A DNA stretch of 64,000 bases from Ricinus communis (GCF_019578655.1 NC_063258.1:13768802-13832801), one strand, 5' to 3'; positions 34,381 to 46,198 are shown, counted from the first letter of the stretch. Notes: a model not told the origin generated them from the letters alone. Program-made: numbers and translations.

Positions 34381-35495
34381 CAAGAACTTTATGGACATAT
34401 GAAGACCCGAACTAGCAAACCTAGACTTATTGCTCATGTCCTTCCTTTCTTTTGTGTTCTCTGTCTACTCTTGTGTTTAAATCAATTCGATTTGATCCTT
34501 GCGCTTAGCCATATGGAAGAGAATTGGGCCTTATTAAACTTAACTCTCCATGTGGATTTGGTTCTCTGATCCAAATATCTTGAATAAGCCCATTTAGAGC
34601 CTCCTTCATTCTTTTGGCTCTAGCTTATTTAATTAGGTCTCCCTTGACATTAGGTTGGTTGGCTACTTTTCTCCTTGGACTTTGGATTTGCATTAGTTCC
34701 TCTAAGCACGATGACTTCTTATGACATAAGGATTGGCATAAGGAATTATAGAAACTTAATTGACAAGCTTGACTGGTGGCATTGGGGATTAGCTTGATGA
34801 TCAAGCAGGATGAGACGTAAATCCATGCTCGTAAGGGAGAAATCATGTTGTTTTTTTATTAATCCAAGCATAATACAAGGGGCAACGTGAGTATTTTGAT
34901 GTTTGGGCCACATAAAATGAATAAATTTGGGTTAGAGCATTATTAAGTAGCCACACTAATTTTTTCATATTTTTGTTAAGCTGGCTCATAAAATTTAGAA
35001 CTATAAGAGTTGTTGATCAGTCAACTATACTCTCGTACTAAAAAATCACATGCAACTGAATACTTGTGGGTAGTGAGCATATTATTTGAGTTTTCTACCT
35101 TGTAGAAAATCAAGATATGGGTTCTTTCGAGAATATTGTAGAATTATCAAGACTCATTATAGCTAGCATAGACTTATCACTTACATCCTTCCTTTCTTTT
35201 GTGTCCTTTGTCGACCCTTGTGTTTAAGTCAATGTGAAGAAAGAAAATTAGTTGATCGAGTATTGATATCATTCTCAGAATGAGCGCGTACAAACATTTT
35301 AGTGGAAAGATGGAACACCCATGAATAGAGGCACGCCCCAATATTCCAATTCAGGATTTGCACCATTGGGATCTCCATCATTCTATATTTCTCTAATGAC
35401 ACATGGATTGGCATAAGGTATCATGGTAATACAATTGATAAGCTTAATCGATGGCATTAGGTATGACTTAATGATCAAGGAGGATGGGACACAAA
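34381..35495 (+). repeat. F1 repeat pieces with LTR fragment
   Basis: F1 at 34381-34520; a gypsy LTR fragment at 34521-34690 resembling 23560-23640; F1 again at 34691-35495, with recurring minus-strand frames at 34625-34846 and 35229-35414. Confidence 0.65.
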
Positions 35496-35889
35496 TCCAT
35501 ACTAAAATCCGATTCTTCAAGACTTGATGTGTCCTTAGCCCAAAAGTCTTGAATAAGCTCATTGACTTATAATTTGAAACGAATTAGCACTCCTAGTTGA
35601 ATTAGGATTCCCTTTGTTGCTTGAACTCCTAATATCATTAGGACTTCTTGCAGGATTAGGGTTCCTAGTTTAGTCAAGACTCCTTATTGGATTAGGATTT
35701 CTTGAGCAAGTAGGATTTACATCATCAAGACTCCTTGTTGGAGTAGGATTCTTGTGCTAGTTTGGTTCATATCGTAAGGAGACCAACCTAACCAAAGCTA
35801 ACAAAATGGATGTGACTCGCTAACCTTTGCTTGGGGCTTAGTTAGTTAGTTACGACTTTTTCCTTCGCTTTGAGAAGATTGGTCCTAGA
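35496..35889 (-). repeat. Gypsy LTR fragment with 18-bp minisatellite
   Basis: Resembles 23520-23880 ('gatgtgtccttagccc' at both). 35587-35760 holds ~8 diverged 18-bp units such as GACTCCTTGTTGGAGTAG. 35770-35889 shows nothing recognisable. Confidence 0.65.
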
Positions 35890-36862
35890 CAAGTGCTTTA
35901 CTCTATTTGCTAACTAGAGGTGATCTTTTGGTTACTAGATACACACTTAATGCGCAAATGAAGGAGGAAGATAATATGGAGCAGCAAAGGGATAACATAT
36001 TCCATACTAGATGCCATGTGCAAGGTAAGACATGCAATGTCATTATTAATAGTGGTTGTTGCATAAACATTGCTAGCACTTTGATGGTAAAGAAATTGGG
36101 ATTCAATCTTATTCCACATCCAAAACCTTATAAATTATTATGGTTAAACAATTATGGTAAGATAAAAGTGAATAAGTAGGTTATTGTGACTTTCACTATT
36201 GGGAGGTATTCAGGTGAAGTGCTATGTGATGTAGTGCCAACATATGCTGGCCACATCTTGCTTGGTCGGCCATGACAATTTGATAGAAGGGCTATCCATG
36301 ATGGGTTCCTTAAAAGATACTCTTTCATAAAAGATGGGAGAAAAATCACACTTATACCTTTTTCTCCAAAAGAAGTGTATGATGACCAATATAATTGGAG
36401 AGGGAAATGAGCGAGGCTGAAAGTAGCAAAGTTGAGAGAGAAAATTTAAGGAGTGTTAAACATACAAAAGAGAGTGAGGTTCGGCCTAGAAAGAAAAATA
36501 AGAAAAATGGGAGCTTTTTGTCTAGGGAAAGTGAGGTAGGACATTCATTTTACTCAAGTTGTTATATATAGTTACTTATAGTGATGTTTACTTGAACACT
36601 ACTAAACTTGGTCTTTCCTTGCCAAGTGCATTTGCAAACCTTTTACAGGAATTTATTGATGTCTTTCCCGAGGAGATGCCAAGTGGTTTAACACCTCAAA
36701 AAGGGATTGAGCATCGAATAAACTTCACTCTAGGGGCTACCATACCAAATAGACTAGCCTATAGAAGTAATCTAGAGGAGACAAAGGAGCTTCAAAGGCA
36801 AGTGGATGAATTGAAGCCTAAAGAGTATGTGCGAGAGAGCTAAAGTCCTTGTGTTGTTCCAT
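35890..36862 (+). pseudogene. Gypsy protease and RT N-terminus, cut by satellite
   Basis: Protease frame 35907-36179: NVIINSGCCINIAS occupies the catalytic site, with Asn in place of the catalytic Asp (expected D-S/G-G), followed by HPKPYKLLWLNN. After a stop come VTFTIGRYSGEV and HILLGRP. The next frame, 36559-36843, holds the linker and RT start: LLQEFIDVFPEEMPSG, GIEHRINFTLGATIPN and RQVDELKPKEYVRES, then stop, then SPCVVP. The RT text ends there, and 39-bp satellite monomers begin at 36863 in the same reading frame. The rest of pol reappears, if it is the same element, only at 42595. Confidence 0.85.
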
Positions 36863-39800
36863 GTTTTACGGGTTTATTTTCTTACATCGATAAATATACC
36901 CATTTTATGGGATTGTATTCTCCTATTATAAAATTAACCCATGTAAGGGGGTGTTTTCTCATACTCACAAATATACCATAGTTACGAGGTTATTTCCTCA
37001 GATTCATAAATATCCTTGTATTACGGGGTTGTTTTCACATATTAAAGAATTTACCACTTCTATGAGGCTATTTTCTTAGACTCGCAATTACACTACTTTT
37101 ACAGGGTTATTTTCTCAGATTCATAAATATACATGTTTTACGGAGTTATTTTCTTATATTGATAAATATACCACTTTTATGGGGTCATTTTCTCATATTA
37201 AATTATTAGCACTGTTATGGGGTTGTTTTCTCAAATTCATAAATATACACCTTTTACAGGATTGTTTTCTCATATTATAAAACTAACTCGTTTAAAGGGG
37301 TTGTTTTCTCACACTCACAAATATATCAAAGTTACGGGGTTATTTTATCCGATTGATAAATATCCCCGTATTACGAGGTTGTTTTCTCATATTGAAAAAT
37401 TTACTCCTTCTACGAGGCTGTTTTATCAAACTCGCAATTACATTACTTTTACAAGGTTATTTTCTCATATTCATAAATAAACGCGTTTTACGAAGTTATT
37501 TTCTTATATTAATAAATATATCACTTTTACGGGGTTATTTTCTTATATCAACAAATATACCCCTTTTATGGGGTTGTTTTCTCATATTATAAAATTAACC
37601 AATTTAAGGGGTTGTTTTCTCACACTCACAAATATACCAAAATTACAGGGTTATTTTGTCTGATTGATAAATATACCCGTATTACGGGGTTATTTTCTAA
37701 TATTTATAAATATACTCCTCTTACGGGGTTGTTTTCTCATTTTAAAAATTTACCCATTCTATGAGGCTGTTTTCTTAGACTCGCAAATACACTATTTTTT
37801 CACAAGTTTATTTTCTCACATTCATAAATATACACATTTTACGCAGTTAGGTTCCTATATTGATAAATATACAACTTTTACGGATCATTTTCTCATACTA
37901 AATATTAGCATTATTATGGTGTTGTTTTCTTAAATTTATAAATATACACGTTTTACGAGGTTATTTTCTTATATTGACAAATATACCCCTTTTACGGGGT
38001 TATTTTCTCATATTGAAAAATTTACCCCTTCTACGAGGTTATTTTCTCATATTCATAAATAGACATGTTTTACGGAGTTATTTTCTTATATTAATAAATA
38101 TAGCACTTTTACGGGGTTGTTTTCTCATATTATAAAATTAACCCATTTAACGGGTTATTTTCTCCGATTGATAAATATCCACTTTTACGGGGCTGTTTTC
38201 TCAGACTTGCAATTACACTTCTTTTACGGGATTATTTTCTCAGATTTATAAATATCCACATTTTACGGTATTATTTTCTTATATTGATAAATATACCACT
38301 TTTACGGAGTTATTTTCTTATATCGATAAATATACTCCTTTTATGGGGTTGTTTTCTCATATTATAAAATTAACCCATTTAAGGGGTTATTTTCTCACAC
38401 TTACAAATATACCAAAATTACGTGGTTCTTTTCTAAGATTGATAAATATGCCCATATTACGAGGTTGTTTTCTTATATTAAAAAATTTACCCCTTTTACG
38501 AGGCGGTTCTCTCATATTAAAAAATTTACCCCTTCGACGACTCTGAGAAATACACTACTTTTACGGGGTTGTTTTCTCATATTCATAAACATAAACGTTC
38601 TATTGGTTATTTTCTTATATTGATAAATATACCACTTTTAAGGGGTCGTTTTTTCAAATTAAATTATTAGTACTATTATGGGGTTGTTTTCTCAATTTCA
38701 TAAAATACATGTTTTACGGAGTTATTTTCATATATTGACAAGTATACCCCTTTTACGGGGTTGTTTTCTCATATTATAAAATTAACCAATTTAAGGGGTT
38801 GTTTTCTCATACTCACAAATATACCAAAATTACGGGGTTATTTTCTCCGATTGATAAATATCCCCATATTACGGGGTTATTTTCTCGTATTAAAAACTTG
38901 CTCCTTCTACGAGGCTGTTTTCTCAGACTCGCAATTACACTACTTTTACACGGTTATTTTCTCATATTCATAAATATACACGTTTTACGAGGTTATTTTC
39001 TTATATTAATAAATATACCATTTTTACGATGTCATTTTCTCATATTAAATCACTAACACTATTATAAGGTTGTTTTCTCAAATTCATAAATATACACGTT
39101 TTACAGGGTTGTTTTCTTATATCAACAAATATACCCCTTTTACAAGGTTGTTTTCTCATATTATAAAATTAACCCATTTAAGGGATTGTTTTCTCATACT
39201 CACAAATATACCAAGATTACGGGGTTATTATCTCCAATTCATAAATATCCCCATATTACAGGGTTTTATGAAGTTATTTTCTTATATTGATAAATGTACC
39301 ACTTTTACGGGGTCATTTCTCATATTAAATTTTTAGAACTATTATGGGGTTGTTTTCTCAAATTCATAAATATACACATTTTACGGGGTTAGTTTCTTAT
39401 ATCAAAAATTATACCACTTCTACGGGGTTGTTTTCTCATATTATAAAATTAACTCCTTTAAGTGGTTGTTTTCTCATACTTACAAATATACTAAAATTAT
39501 GGGATTATTTTCTCCGATTGATAAATATCCCTGTATTATGAGGTTCTTTTCTCATATTAAAAAATTTACTCCTTCTACGAGGCTGTTTTCTCATACTTGT
39601 AATTACACTTCTTTGACGGGGTTATTTTTTTAGATTTTAAAATATTCATGTTTTACGATATTATTTTCTTATATTGATAAATATACCATTTTTTCAAGGT
39701 CGTTTTCTCATATTAAATTATTAGCACTATTATGGGGTTGTTTTCTCAAATTCATAAATATACACGTTTTACGGAGATATTTTCTTATGTTGACAAATAT

Positions 39801-40139
39801 ACTCCTTTTACAGGGTTATTTTCTCATATTATAAAAATAACCCATTTAAGGGGTTATTTTCTCATACTCACAAATATACCATAATTACGGGTTTATTTTC
39901 TCAGATTCATAAATATCCCATGTTACGGGGTTGTTTTCTAATACTTATAAATATGCCCCTCTTACGGGGTTGTTTTCTCATATTAAAAAGTTTACCCCTT
40001 CTACGAGGCTGTTTTCTCATATTAGAAATTTTACTCGTTGTACGAGGCTATTTCCTTATACTCGCAATTACATTACTTTTATGTGGCTGTTTTTTTAGAT
40101 TCATAAACATATACATTTTACGGGAATATTTCCTTACAT

Positions 40140-40178
<39 letters not shown>

Positions 40179-40373
40179 TTTTACGGGGTCATCTTCTCAT
40201 ACTAAATTATTACCACTATTATGGTGTTGTTTTCTCAAATTTATAAATATACACATTTTACGTGATTATTTTCTTATACCGAAAAATATACCCTTTTACG
40301 GGCTCTTTTCTTATATTATAAAATTAACCCATTTAAGGTGTTGGTTTGTCATATTATAAATTTCCTTACATTG

Positions 40374-40404
<31 letters not shown>

Positions 40405-41389
40405 TTTTACGGGGTCATCTTCTCATACTAAATTATTACCACTATTATGGTGTTGTTTTCTCAAATTTATAAATATACACATTTTACGTGATTATTTTCT
40501 TATACTGAAAAATATACCCTTTTTACGGGGCTCTTTTCTTATATTATAAAATTAACCCATTTAAGGTGTTGTTTTGTCATATTAACCCATATTAATATTA
40601 CGGGGTTATTTTTTCTGATTGATAAATATCCCCGTATTACGGGGTTGTTTTCTAATATTTATAAGAATACCCCTTTTACGGGGTTGTTTTCTCAAATTAA
40701 AAAATTTACCCCTTCAGCTAGGCTTTTTTCTCAGTTTCGCAATTACACTACTTTTACAGGGTTGTTTTCTCAGATTCATAAATATACACATTTTATGGGG
40801 TTATTTTCTTATATTGAGAAATATACCACATTTACGGGGTCATTTTCTCATATTAAATTATTAGCATTATTTTGGGTTTGACTTCTCAAATTTATAAATA
40901 TACACGTTTTACAGAGTTATTTTCTTAAATGGAAAAATATACCCCTTTTACAGTGTTGTTTTGACATATTATAAATTTAACCCATTTAAGGGGTTGTTTT
41001 CCCACACTCACAAATATACCAAAATTACGGGATTATTTTCTGCGATTGATAAATATCTCCGTATTACGGGGTTGTTTTCTAATACTTATAAATATACTCC
41101 TCTTACGTGGTCATTTTCTCATATTAAATAATATGCCCCTTCTACGACGTTGTTTTCTTAGACTCGCAATTACACTACTTTTACGGAGTTGTTTTCTTAG
41201 ATTTATAAATATACACGTTTTACTGGGTTATTTTCTTATATTGATAAATATACCACTTTTACGGGGTCGTTTTGTCATATTAAATTATTAGCACTATTAT
41301 GGTGTTATTTTCTCTAATACATAAATATACACGTTTTACGGGATTATTTTCTTATGTTGACAAATATACTCCTTTTACGGGGTTGTTTT
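36863..41389 (+). repeat. 39-bp satellite array with 11-monomer higher-order unit
   Basis: About 116 monomers of 39 bp, each with a core like TTACGGGGTTRTTTTCTC followed by AT-rich sequence ending in TATACC or variants. Eleven monomer types recur in fixed order and can be told apart by their second halves: TATTGATAAATATACCAC; TATTAAATTATTAGCACT; AATTCATAAATATACACG; TATTGACAAATATACCCC; TATTATAAAATTAACCCA; CACTCACAAATATACCAA; CGATTGATAAATATCCCC; AATATTTATAAATATACC; TATTAAAAAATTTACCCC; CAGACTCGCAATTACACT; CAGATTCATAAATATACA. The full unit is 429 bp. Landmark spacings of about 423 and 427 fit it, 388 fits units lacking one type, and others are multiples with deletions. Both edges fall near type 4/5. 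Because 39 is divisible by three, long frames cross the array in two registers; I do not regard them as genes. Confidence 0.93.
40130..40575 (+). repeat. Recent ~230-bp duplication with (TA)n inside the array
   Basis: Two nearly identical copies, starting at TTCCTTACATTGATATATAT near 40130 and 40361. Each has a (TA)n run (about 40140-40174 and 40372-40400) in place of normal monomer text, and each ends near 'aaggtgttg'. They differ by only a few bases by eye. Confidence 0.85.
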
Positions 41390-42156
41390 AAAATGGACTA
41401 TGAACTAACAAAAAGAAGAATGCCTTTGAGCGCTTGTTTGAATTCTTCCTTGATGACAGGAAGGGGAGACAGAAGTTTCAAATGCTTCTTGCCCCTCCAT
41501 ATAACACTCTTTTTCCCACCCACAGGCGAGCCATACAGCATAAAAAAATGGAAGCAATGCAACTAAAATAACCAACATTAGAATGAGGAAAAAAAAAGAT
41601 ATCGTAATGTAAATCCATTTTTTATTCCTTGCAAAAGATCATCCACTTGAATATTCGTGTAAAAGTTGGTAATTCTACTTTTTAATAGAGTCGTTAGTTT
41701 CACAGCTCTAGGAGAGAATTCCATGATGAAAAAATCGGATAGTGTTAAAGGAGAATGCTGCTTTAAAAAGAAATAATAAAATAAAGAGAAAACTAATTCC
41801 ATCAATTAGACGACCTAATTGAACACCCAAAACCATCTCTCATTAGCGAAAGCTATCTACCTCATTTTGCTGAACCTCTACCAGTATAGTATGGTGCTCT
41901 TTTTTAGGGTCTTTCTCTATATTCTTTGAACACTTTTGATACCTTACCACACCGATTTCACAACTCGAGTATAGCAGCTCGACTTTCTTCGCAGCTTTTA
42001 AGCCTCTTTATTATTAGCAAGATAGAGCGCTTGAGCGCTCCTGTGTGATATGGCTGAAAACCCTTATCTTGCTTGCTCTTCTTTTTAAAGAAATTGTTTG
42101 AGCAGCTTGGAAATCTTACCTTTAGCAACTGCAAGAGTCTTTCTTAGTGCAATACC
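41390..42156 (-). other. Mitochondrial DNA insert (NUMT), inverted part
   Basis: Sharp change from satellite to sequence of different texture, with the start of mitochondrial atp1 on the minus strand (41724 down to about 41640). The text just upstream of that ATG is continuous and also looks organellar. No nuclear repeat motif from elsewhere in the window appears in it. The frame at 41354-41566 spans the satellite/insert junction and is not a gene. Calling the whole stretch mitochondrial is inference from the atp1 piece. Confidence 0.7.
41578..41724 (-). pseudogene. atp1: Start of mitochondrial atp1 fused to other sequence
   Basis: Minus-strand frame beginning MEFSPRAVKLTTLLKSRITN and continuing FYTNIQVD. 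This is the N-terminus of plant mitochondrial ATP synthase F1 alpha subunit (atp1), with a few substitutions. In plants atp1 is mitochondrial, so this is a nuclear insert of organellar DNA. After QVD (about 41640) the similarity stops. The frame continues for ~20 unrelated residues to a stop at 41578, so less than a tenth of the ~500-residue protein is present. The break could be a mitochondrial rearrangement that pre-dates transfer (chimeric atp1 fragments are common in plant mitochondria) or one that arose in the nucleus. The longer frame starting at 41805 only adds upstream text. Confidence 0.85.
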
Positions 42157-42317
42157 TTTGCGAGACTGAGAAAACAACCTCGTAGAAGGGGTAAATTTTT
42201 TAATATGACAAAATGACCCTGTAATACGGTGATATTTATCAATCGACCCGTAATTTTAGTATATTTGTGAGTATGAGAAAACAACCACTTAAATGGATTA
42301 GTTTTATAATATGAGAA
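42157..42317 (-). repeat. Inverted satellite fragment inside the mitochondrial insert
   Basis: Read on the minus strand it shows, in order: the second half of monomer type 5 (CTCATATTATAAAA), type 6, a shortened type 7, type 9, and type 10 to CAGTCTCGCA. This is the array's own order, reversed. It begins exactly where the main array breaks off inside type 5 (TTTACGGGGTTGTTTT, ending 41389). Confidence 0.9.
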
Positions 42318-42594
42318 CTGGTCGCTCCTCTAGTTGAAGTATCAGGCCCATTTTTTGTTGCCTAGGTTACACCTTCGAAATACCCCATAAGGGAATTTTT
42401 CTCTACTTCCTTTAATCTTCACTTTACGCCACGCCGACTCCCTTTTCGTCATGAGGCATGGAATTAGACCAAGGGGAATCTCCATAGGAACTAGTCCCTC
42501 AGATTTCGCACGTAGGAGATTGAGACACAGCCCCAGGGCTATGAGGAAAGATGTAGATCGATCGCCCTAGATAGAGAACTGCATAAACAGTCTT
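42318..42594. other. Mitochondrial-like insert, second part
   Basis: Balanced base composition unlike the flanks (for example CTGGTCGCTCC, GATCGATCGCCC) and no resemblance to the repeats here. I infer it is the continuation of the mitochondrial insert. It holds no open gene. It ends where gypsy integrase text starts. Confidence 0.55.
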
Positions 42595-43668
42595 TACAAG
42601 TCTCTATATCTTGGTGATCCTGATTTTGGAAGTGTGTATGATGCATGCGAGCATAGAGCTTTTGATAAATATTGTAGGCATAGTAGCTACTTGTTTAAGG
42701 ATAATCGATTGTGTGTGCCTAATTGTTCTATATGAAGATTATTTTTAAAAGAATCGCATGAGCGAGGAATGATGGGGCATTTTGGTATTGCTAAGACTTT
42801 AGATATGTTGCATGAGCACTTTTATTGGTAAAAAATGCGTGTTGATGTTGAGAAATATTGTGCCAACTATGTTATTTGTTTACGTGCTAAGTCTAAAAGC
42901 AAGCCCCATGAATTGTATAAGCCATTGCATATTTCTATTTCACCTTGGATTGATGTTTCTATGGATTTTATCTTAGGATTGCCAAGGTCTAGGCGTGGCA
43001 ATGATAGTATTTATGTGGTGGTTGATAAATTTAGTAAAATGGCACACTTTATTGCATGTCATAAAGCCGATGATGCATCACATATTGCTGATTTATTCCT
43101 TACAAAAGTAGTATGTTTGCATGGCATGCCTAAGGCTATTGTTGGTGATAAGGATACAAAATTTTTGTCCTATTTTTGGAAGACGTTGTGGACTAAATTA
43201 GGTACTAAACTATTATTTTCTACTACTTGTCACCCGTAAACGGATGGTCAAACCGAAGTGGTTAATATGGCATTAGGACAATTATTGCATACTATTATAA
43301 AAAAGAATATCAAATCTTCGGAAGATTGCTTACCTCATGTAGAGTTTGCATGTAATAGGAGTGTGATTCATTTACTTATTCTAGCCATTTTGAAGTTGTT
43401 TATGGTTTTAATCCACTAACTTCTTTCAGTTTATTCCCTTTGCTATTACAAGAGCGTGCTAACTTGGATGGTTCCAAGAAGGCCGAATATGTTTGGCAAC
43501 CTCATGACAAGGTAAGGTAGCAAATTGAGAAGAGAAATGAGCAAGCCGCACATCATCATAACAAAGGTAAAAAACAAGTTGTTTTTTAATCTCGTGATTG
43601 GGTGTGGTTGCATATGCACAAGGAGAAGCTTCCTCTTTAAAAGCTTTCTAAGTTGCAAGCAAGAGTGG
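42595..43668 (+). pseudogene. Gypsy integrase remnant, copy B
   Basis: Close relative of copy A (2390-3467). It shows DPDFGSVYDACEH, a zinc-binding region, and the open frame 42835-43239 with [15 protein letters not shown], the core [16 protein letters not shown] and [31 protein letters not shown], and TDGQTEVVN with the catalytic Glu. A TAA replaces CAA in HPQTDGQ (43239). Later stops and frameshifts occur near 43400, 43520 and 43590. It ends at the same pol/F1 junction as copy A ('cttccaagagaata'). Confidence 0.88.
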
Positions 43669-44141
43669 ATGGACACTTCCAAGAGAATAGAGAATTTGTG
43701 ATTTATTTCCATATTGGATCTGAAAGCCTACCATGTTCTCATTTTACTTGTTTCTTTTATGTCTCTCTTTCTCTCTAATTTATATCTAATATGATAGTTT
43801 GGTTTTACTTGGTGAGCATAAACAGGAGTGTTGAGTTAAAGCACATGGCAATGACAATCATAGGCACCGATCCAATGCGTGGACAAATGCAAAAAAGAAT
43901 ATTAATTGATTAAGTATTCATATCATTCTCTGAATGATCGTAGGCGAATCTTTTAGGGGAAAGAGGAAACAGCGAGAATCGAGGCATTGCCTAGATATGC
44001 TTAATCATGAGATGCACCATTGGGATCTCCATCAGTCCTTGCTCCTCTAAGGACAAGGACTCCTAATAACATAATGATTGAATAAGGAATCATGCGAGCG
44101 CAATTGACAAGCTTGACCAGTGGCATTGAGGATTACGTAGA
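43669..44141 (+). repeat. F1 repeat fragment
   Basis: Same part of F1, in the same position after pol, as 3468-3925. It is interrupted at 44142 by a minus-strand LTR and resumes at 48511. Confidence 0.75.
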
Positions 44142-44705
44142 TGTCACACCTCATCTCACATAGCCTGAGATGGATTTTAAAACCATATGCTTTCTAAAAT
44201 CTTTTTAGTTTAGTTGAATTATAATACACTTACATATGTATATGTAATAATGTATTTGAAATCATAATTCTGAAAAATAGATAATTTTTTTAATATGATG
44301 TTTCATTACAACGACTATAACTAGAAATGCCTTTATTATACATTATTAAATAAGTTAATATACAAAGTTTGCCTTTAAACATTAACTTTATAACATAGCC
44401 TTTTACATGTACATAACCACCATGGTATAAAACAAGGATGAACATTTATGTACAAGTTACAATGAGTATGTACATGACTTCTCAAATGAGAAATGTTGGC
44501 CAACCTTACTCTCACCTTTAATCACACTTACTATCTCAACCACCAACTATCAATCCTTGCTTCTTGAATAAAATTTATGAAATGAGTAGAATGAGTATAA
44601 AAATACTCAGTGAATAGATATACAAGTAGAAAATAATTTAGATAACTGTAAGAAGAAGAAAATCACATAATTATACAAAATATATAATGATACAATGCAA
44701 ATATG

Positions 44706-46193
44706 CATAGCTCTTTAGGTTATTTTAGTTTTGATTTCATTTGATTTTACTAGGTTTGTGTGCTTATTTATTTATGAAGTGTTATTTTTATTTGGTTTAT
44801 GTTTATGATTGATTGTTGCATTTTATACATGTTTTTAGGCTCAAAATGTGCATGAAAAGGACTTGCGATCATTTGGTATGAAGTATGAAGCTTGAAAAGT
44901 CTAATTGGAGCTTTAGTAGATCTTGACGAGTCATTATAGAAGGCTCGAGTGACAAGTCGGGACCGTCTTGACGAGTCAGTCCCCAAGAGTTGCAACTTTT
45001 CCTAGTTTGAGCAGTTTTCGTGTTTTAGTCATAACTTTGTCTACAGACATCCAAATGAGGTGATTCAAGTTGCTATGGAAAGATAACAGTATGTTCTACG
45101 ACTTTCAAGAAGGAATTGTCTAGAGATAGAGTCATATGATGGACGAAAATGCCCTTGAAATTACAGAATCTGCAAAGGAGGGTGACTTTTCATGTCAAAA
45201 GGTGTCTTTTTTTCATTTCCACACGAATAGCAGCCTTTAGAAACATTTAAAATAAGTGTGTTTAGCTCTGTTTTGAGAATGAGAAAAGAAATATAGATAT
45301 AGGGCATACTTTTTAATAGAAGTATTAAGTTTTAGAAATCATTGCAAAGACTTAGTTCTAGTTTTTGAGAATTAACTAGAAGGAGACCAAGTCAAGAAGC
45401 AAGAAGAGAAGATTGTTCTACACCGAGCAAGTGCTAGAAGACTTAAAAAAGGGTTTATCTATTCATTTCTTCTATATACCTTTCCTATATTGCAACTGAT
45501 TTTCTCTTATTGTTCTCTAATATGTGTCTTGGCTAAGTCTTTGTATGGGATTTACAATGATGAATTAATTAAGAACTATATTTTTATCTTATGTTATTTA
45601 TGATTTAATTTCAGTGAGTGCTCATTCATGTTATGTATGCTTGATCACCATATGTAACTTATTAATGAAATTATTCACAAAGAGATTTGGAGTAATTTGG
45701 TGGAACATAATTGATATTACTTAAGAATTGAATTTGGCTTGGATACAAGGGATTCATCTTAAGAGAATAAGAATTAGTATAATGTGTTAATGATTTTCTC
45801 TTATCTCTGCATTGACATGAAAATGAATGTAGACTCTAAGAGGAAATACCTTTAATTGACAATGAGAATTGCCTTTAAAGACTATAGACTAATTTCCGAT
45901 CAATATGTTTTATGATAATAATGTTCAAAGTTCTTATTTAATTGTGATTTGTGATTTTCCCATATAAATATACTGTTATAACTTGTGTGAATACTTAAGT
46001 AATTAGTTAGTATTTAGATTTCCTTATTTGTTTTAATTACTATTATAATTTTTGTTTATTTTGCTTATCCATCTTAATACCTAACCGGTTAATACAAAGT
46101 CTACCCCAACTCCCAAGTGTTCGACACCCTTCTTGCTCTATACTAAGTCCTAGAGACTAAGGTATGTAATTTGTCCCGCTACAAATTTTGGCG
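44706..46193 (+). repeat. Athila-D LTR
   Basis: Ends CGCTACA at 46193, just before a tRNA-Asp-type primer site. The start lies somewhere around 44706-44760 and could not be fixed. It carries repeated words GACGAGTCA (about 44925 and 44973). It is unlike the Athila-A/B/C LTRs. Confidence 0.65.
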
Positions 46194-46198
46194 CCATT

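Noticed and set aside
37217..40881. Tandem-repeat proteins in the satellite frames
   Set aside because: The frames are a consequence of a 39-bp stop-poor unit, appear in two registers, and are broken at many monomers.
36863..41389. CRISPR-like regular spacing
   Set aside because: The text between the conserved cores is not unique spacer sequence. It recurs in a fixed order of monomer types, there are no cas genes, and the context is plant DNA.
41354..41566. 70-codon ORF over the satellite/insert junction
   Set aside because: It spans a breakpoint, and its first part is satellite monomer sequence.
42318..42594. Possible rRNA or tRNA gene because of balanced composition
   Set aside because: I could not find a cloverleaf or a conserved rRNA segment. 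It fits better as a non-coding part of the mitochondrial insert.
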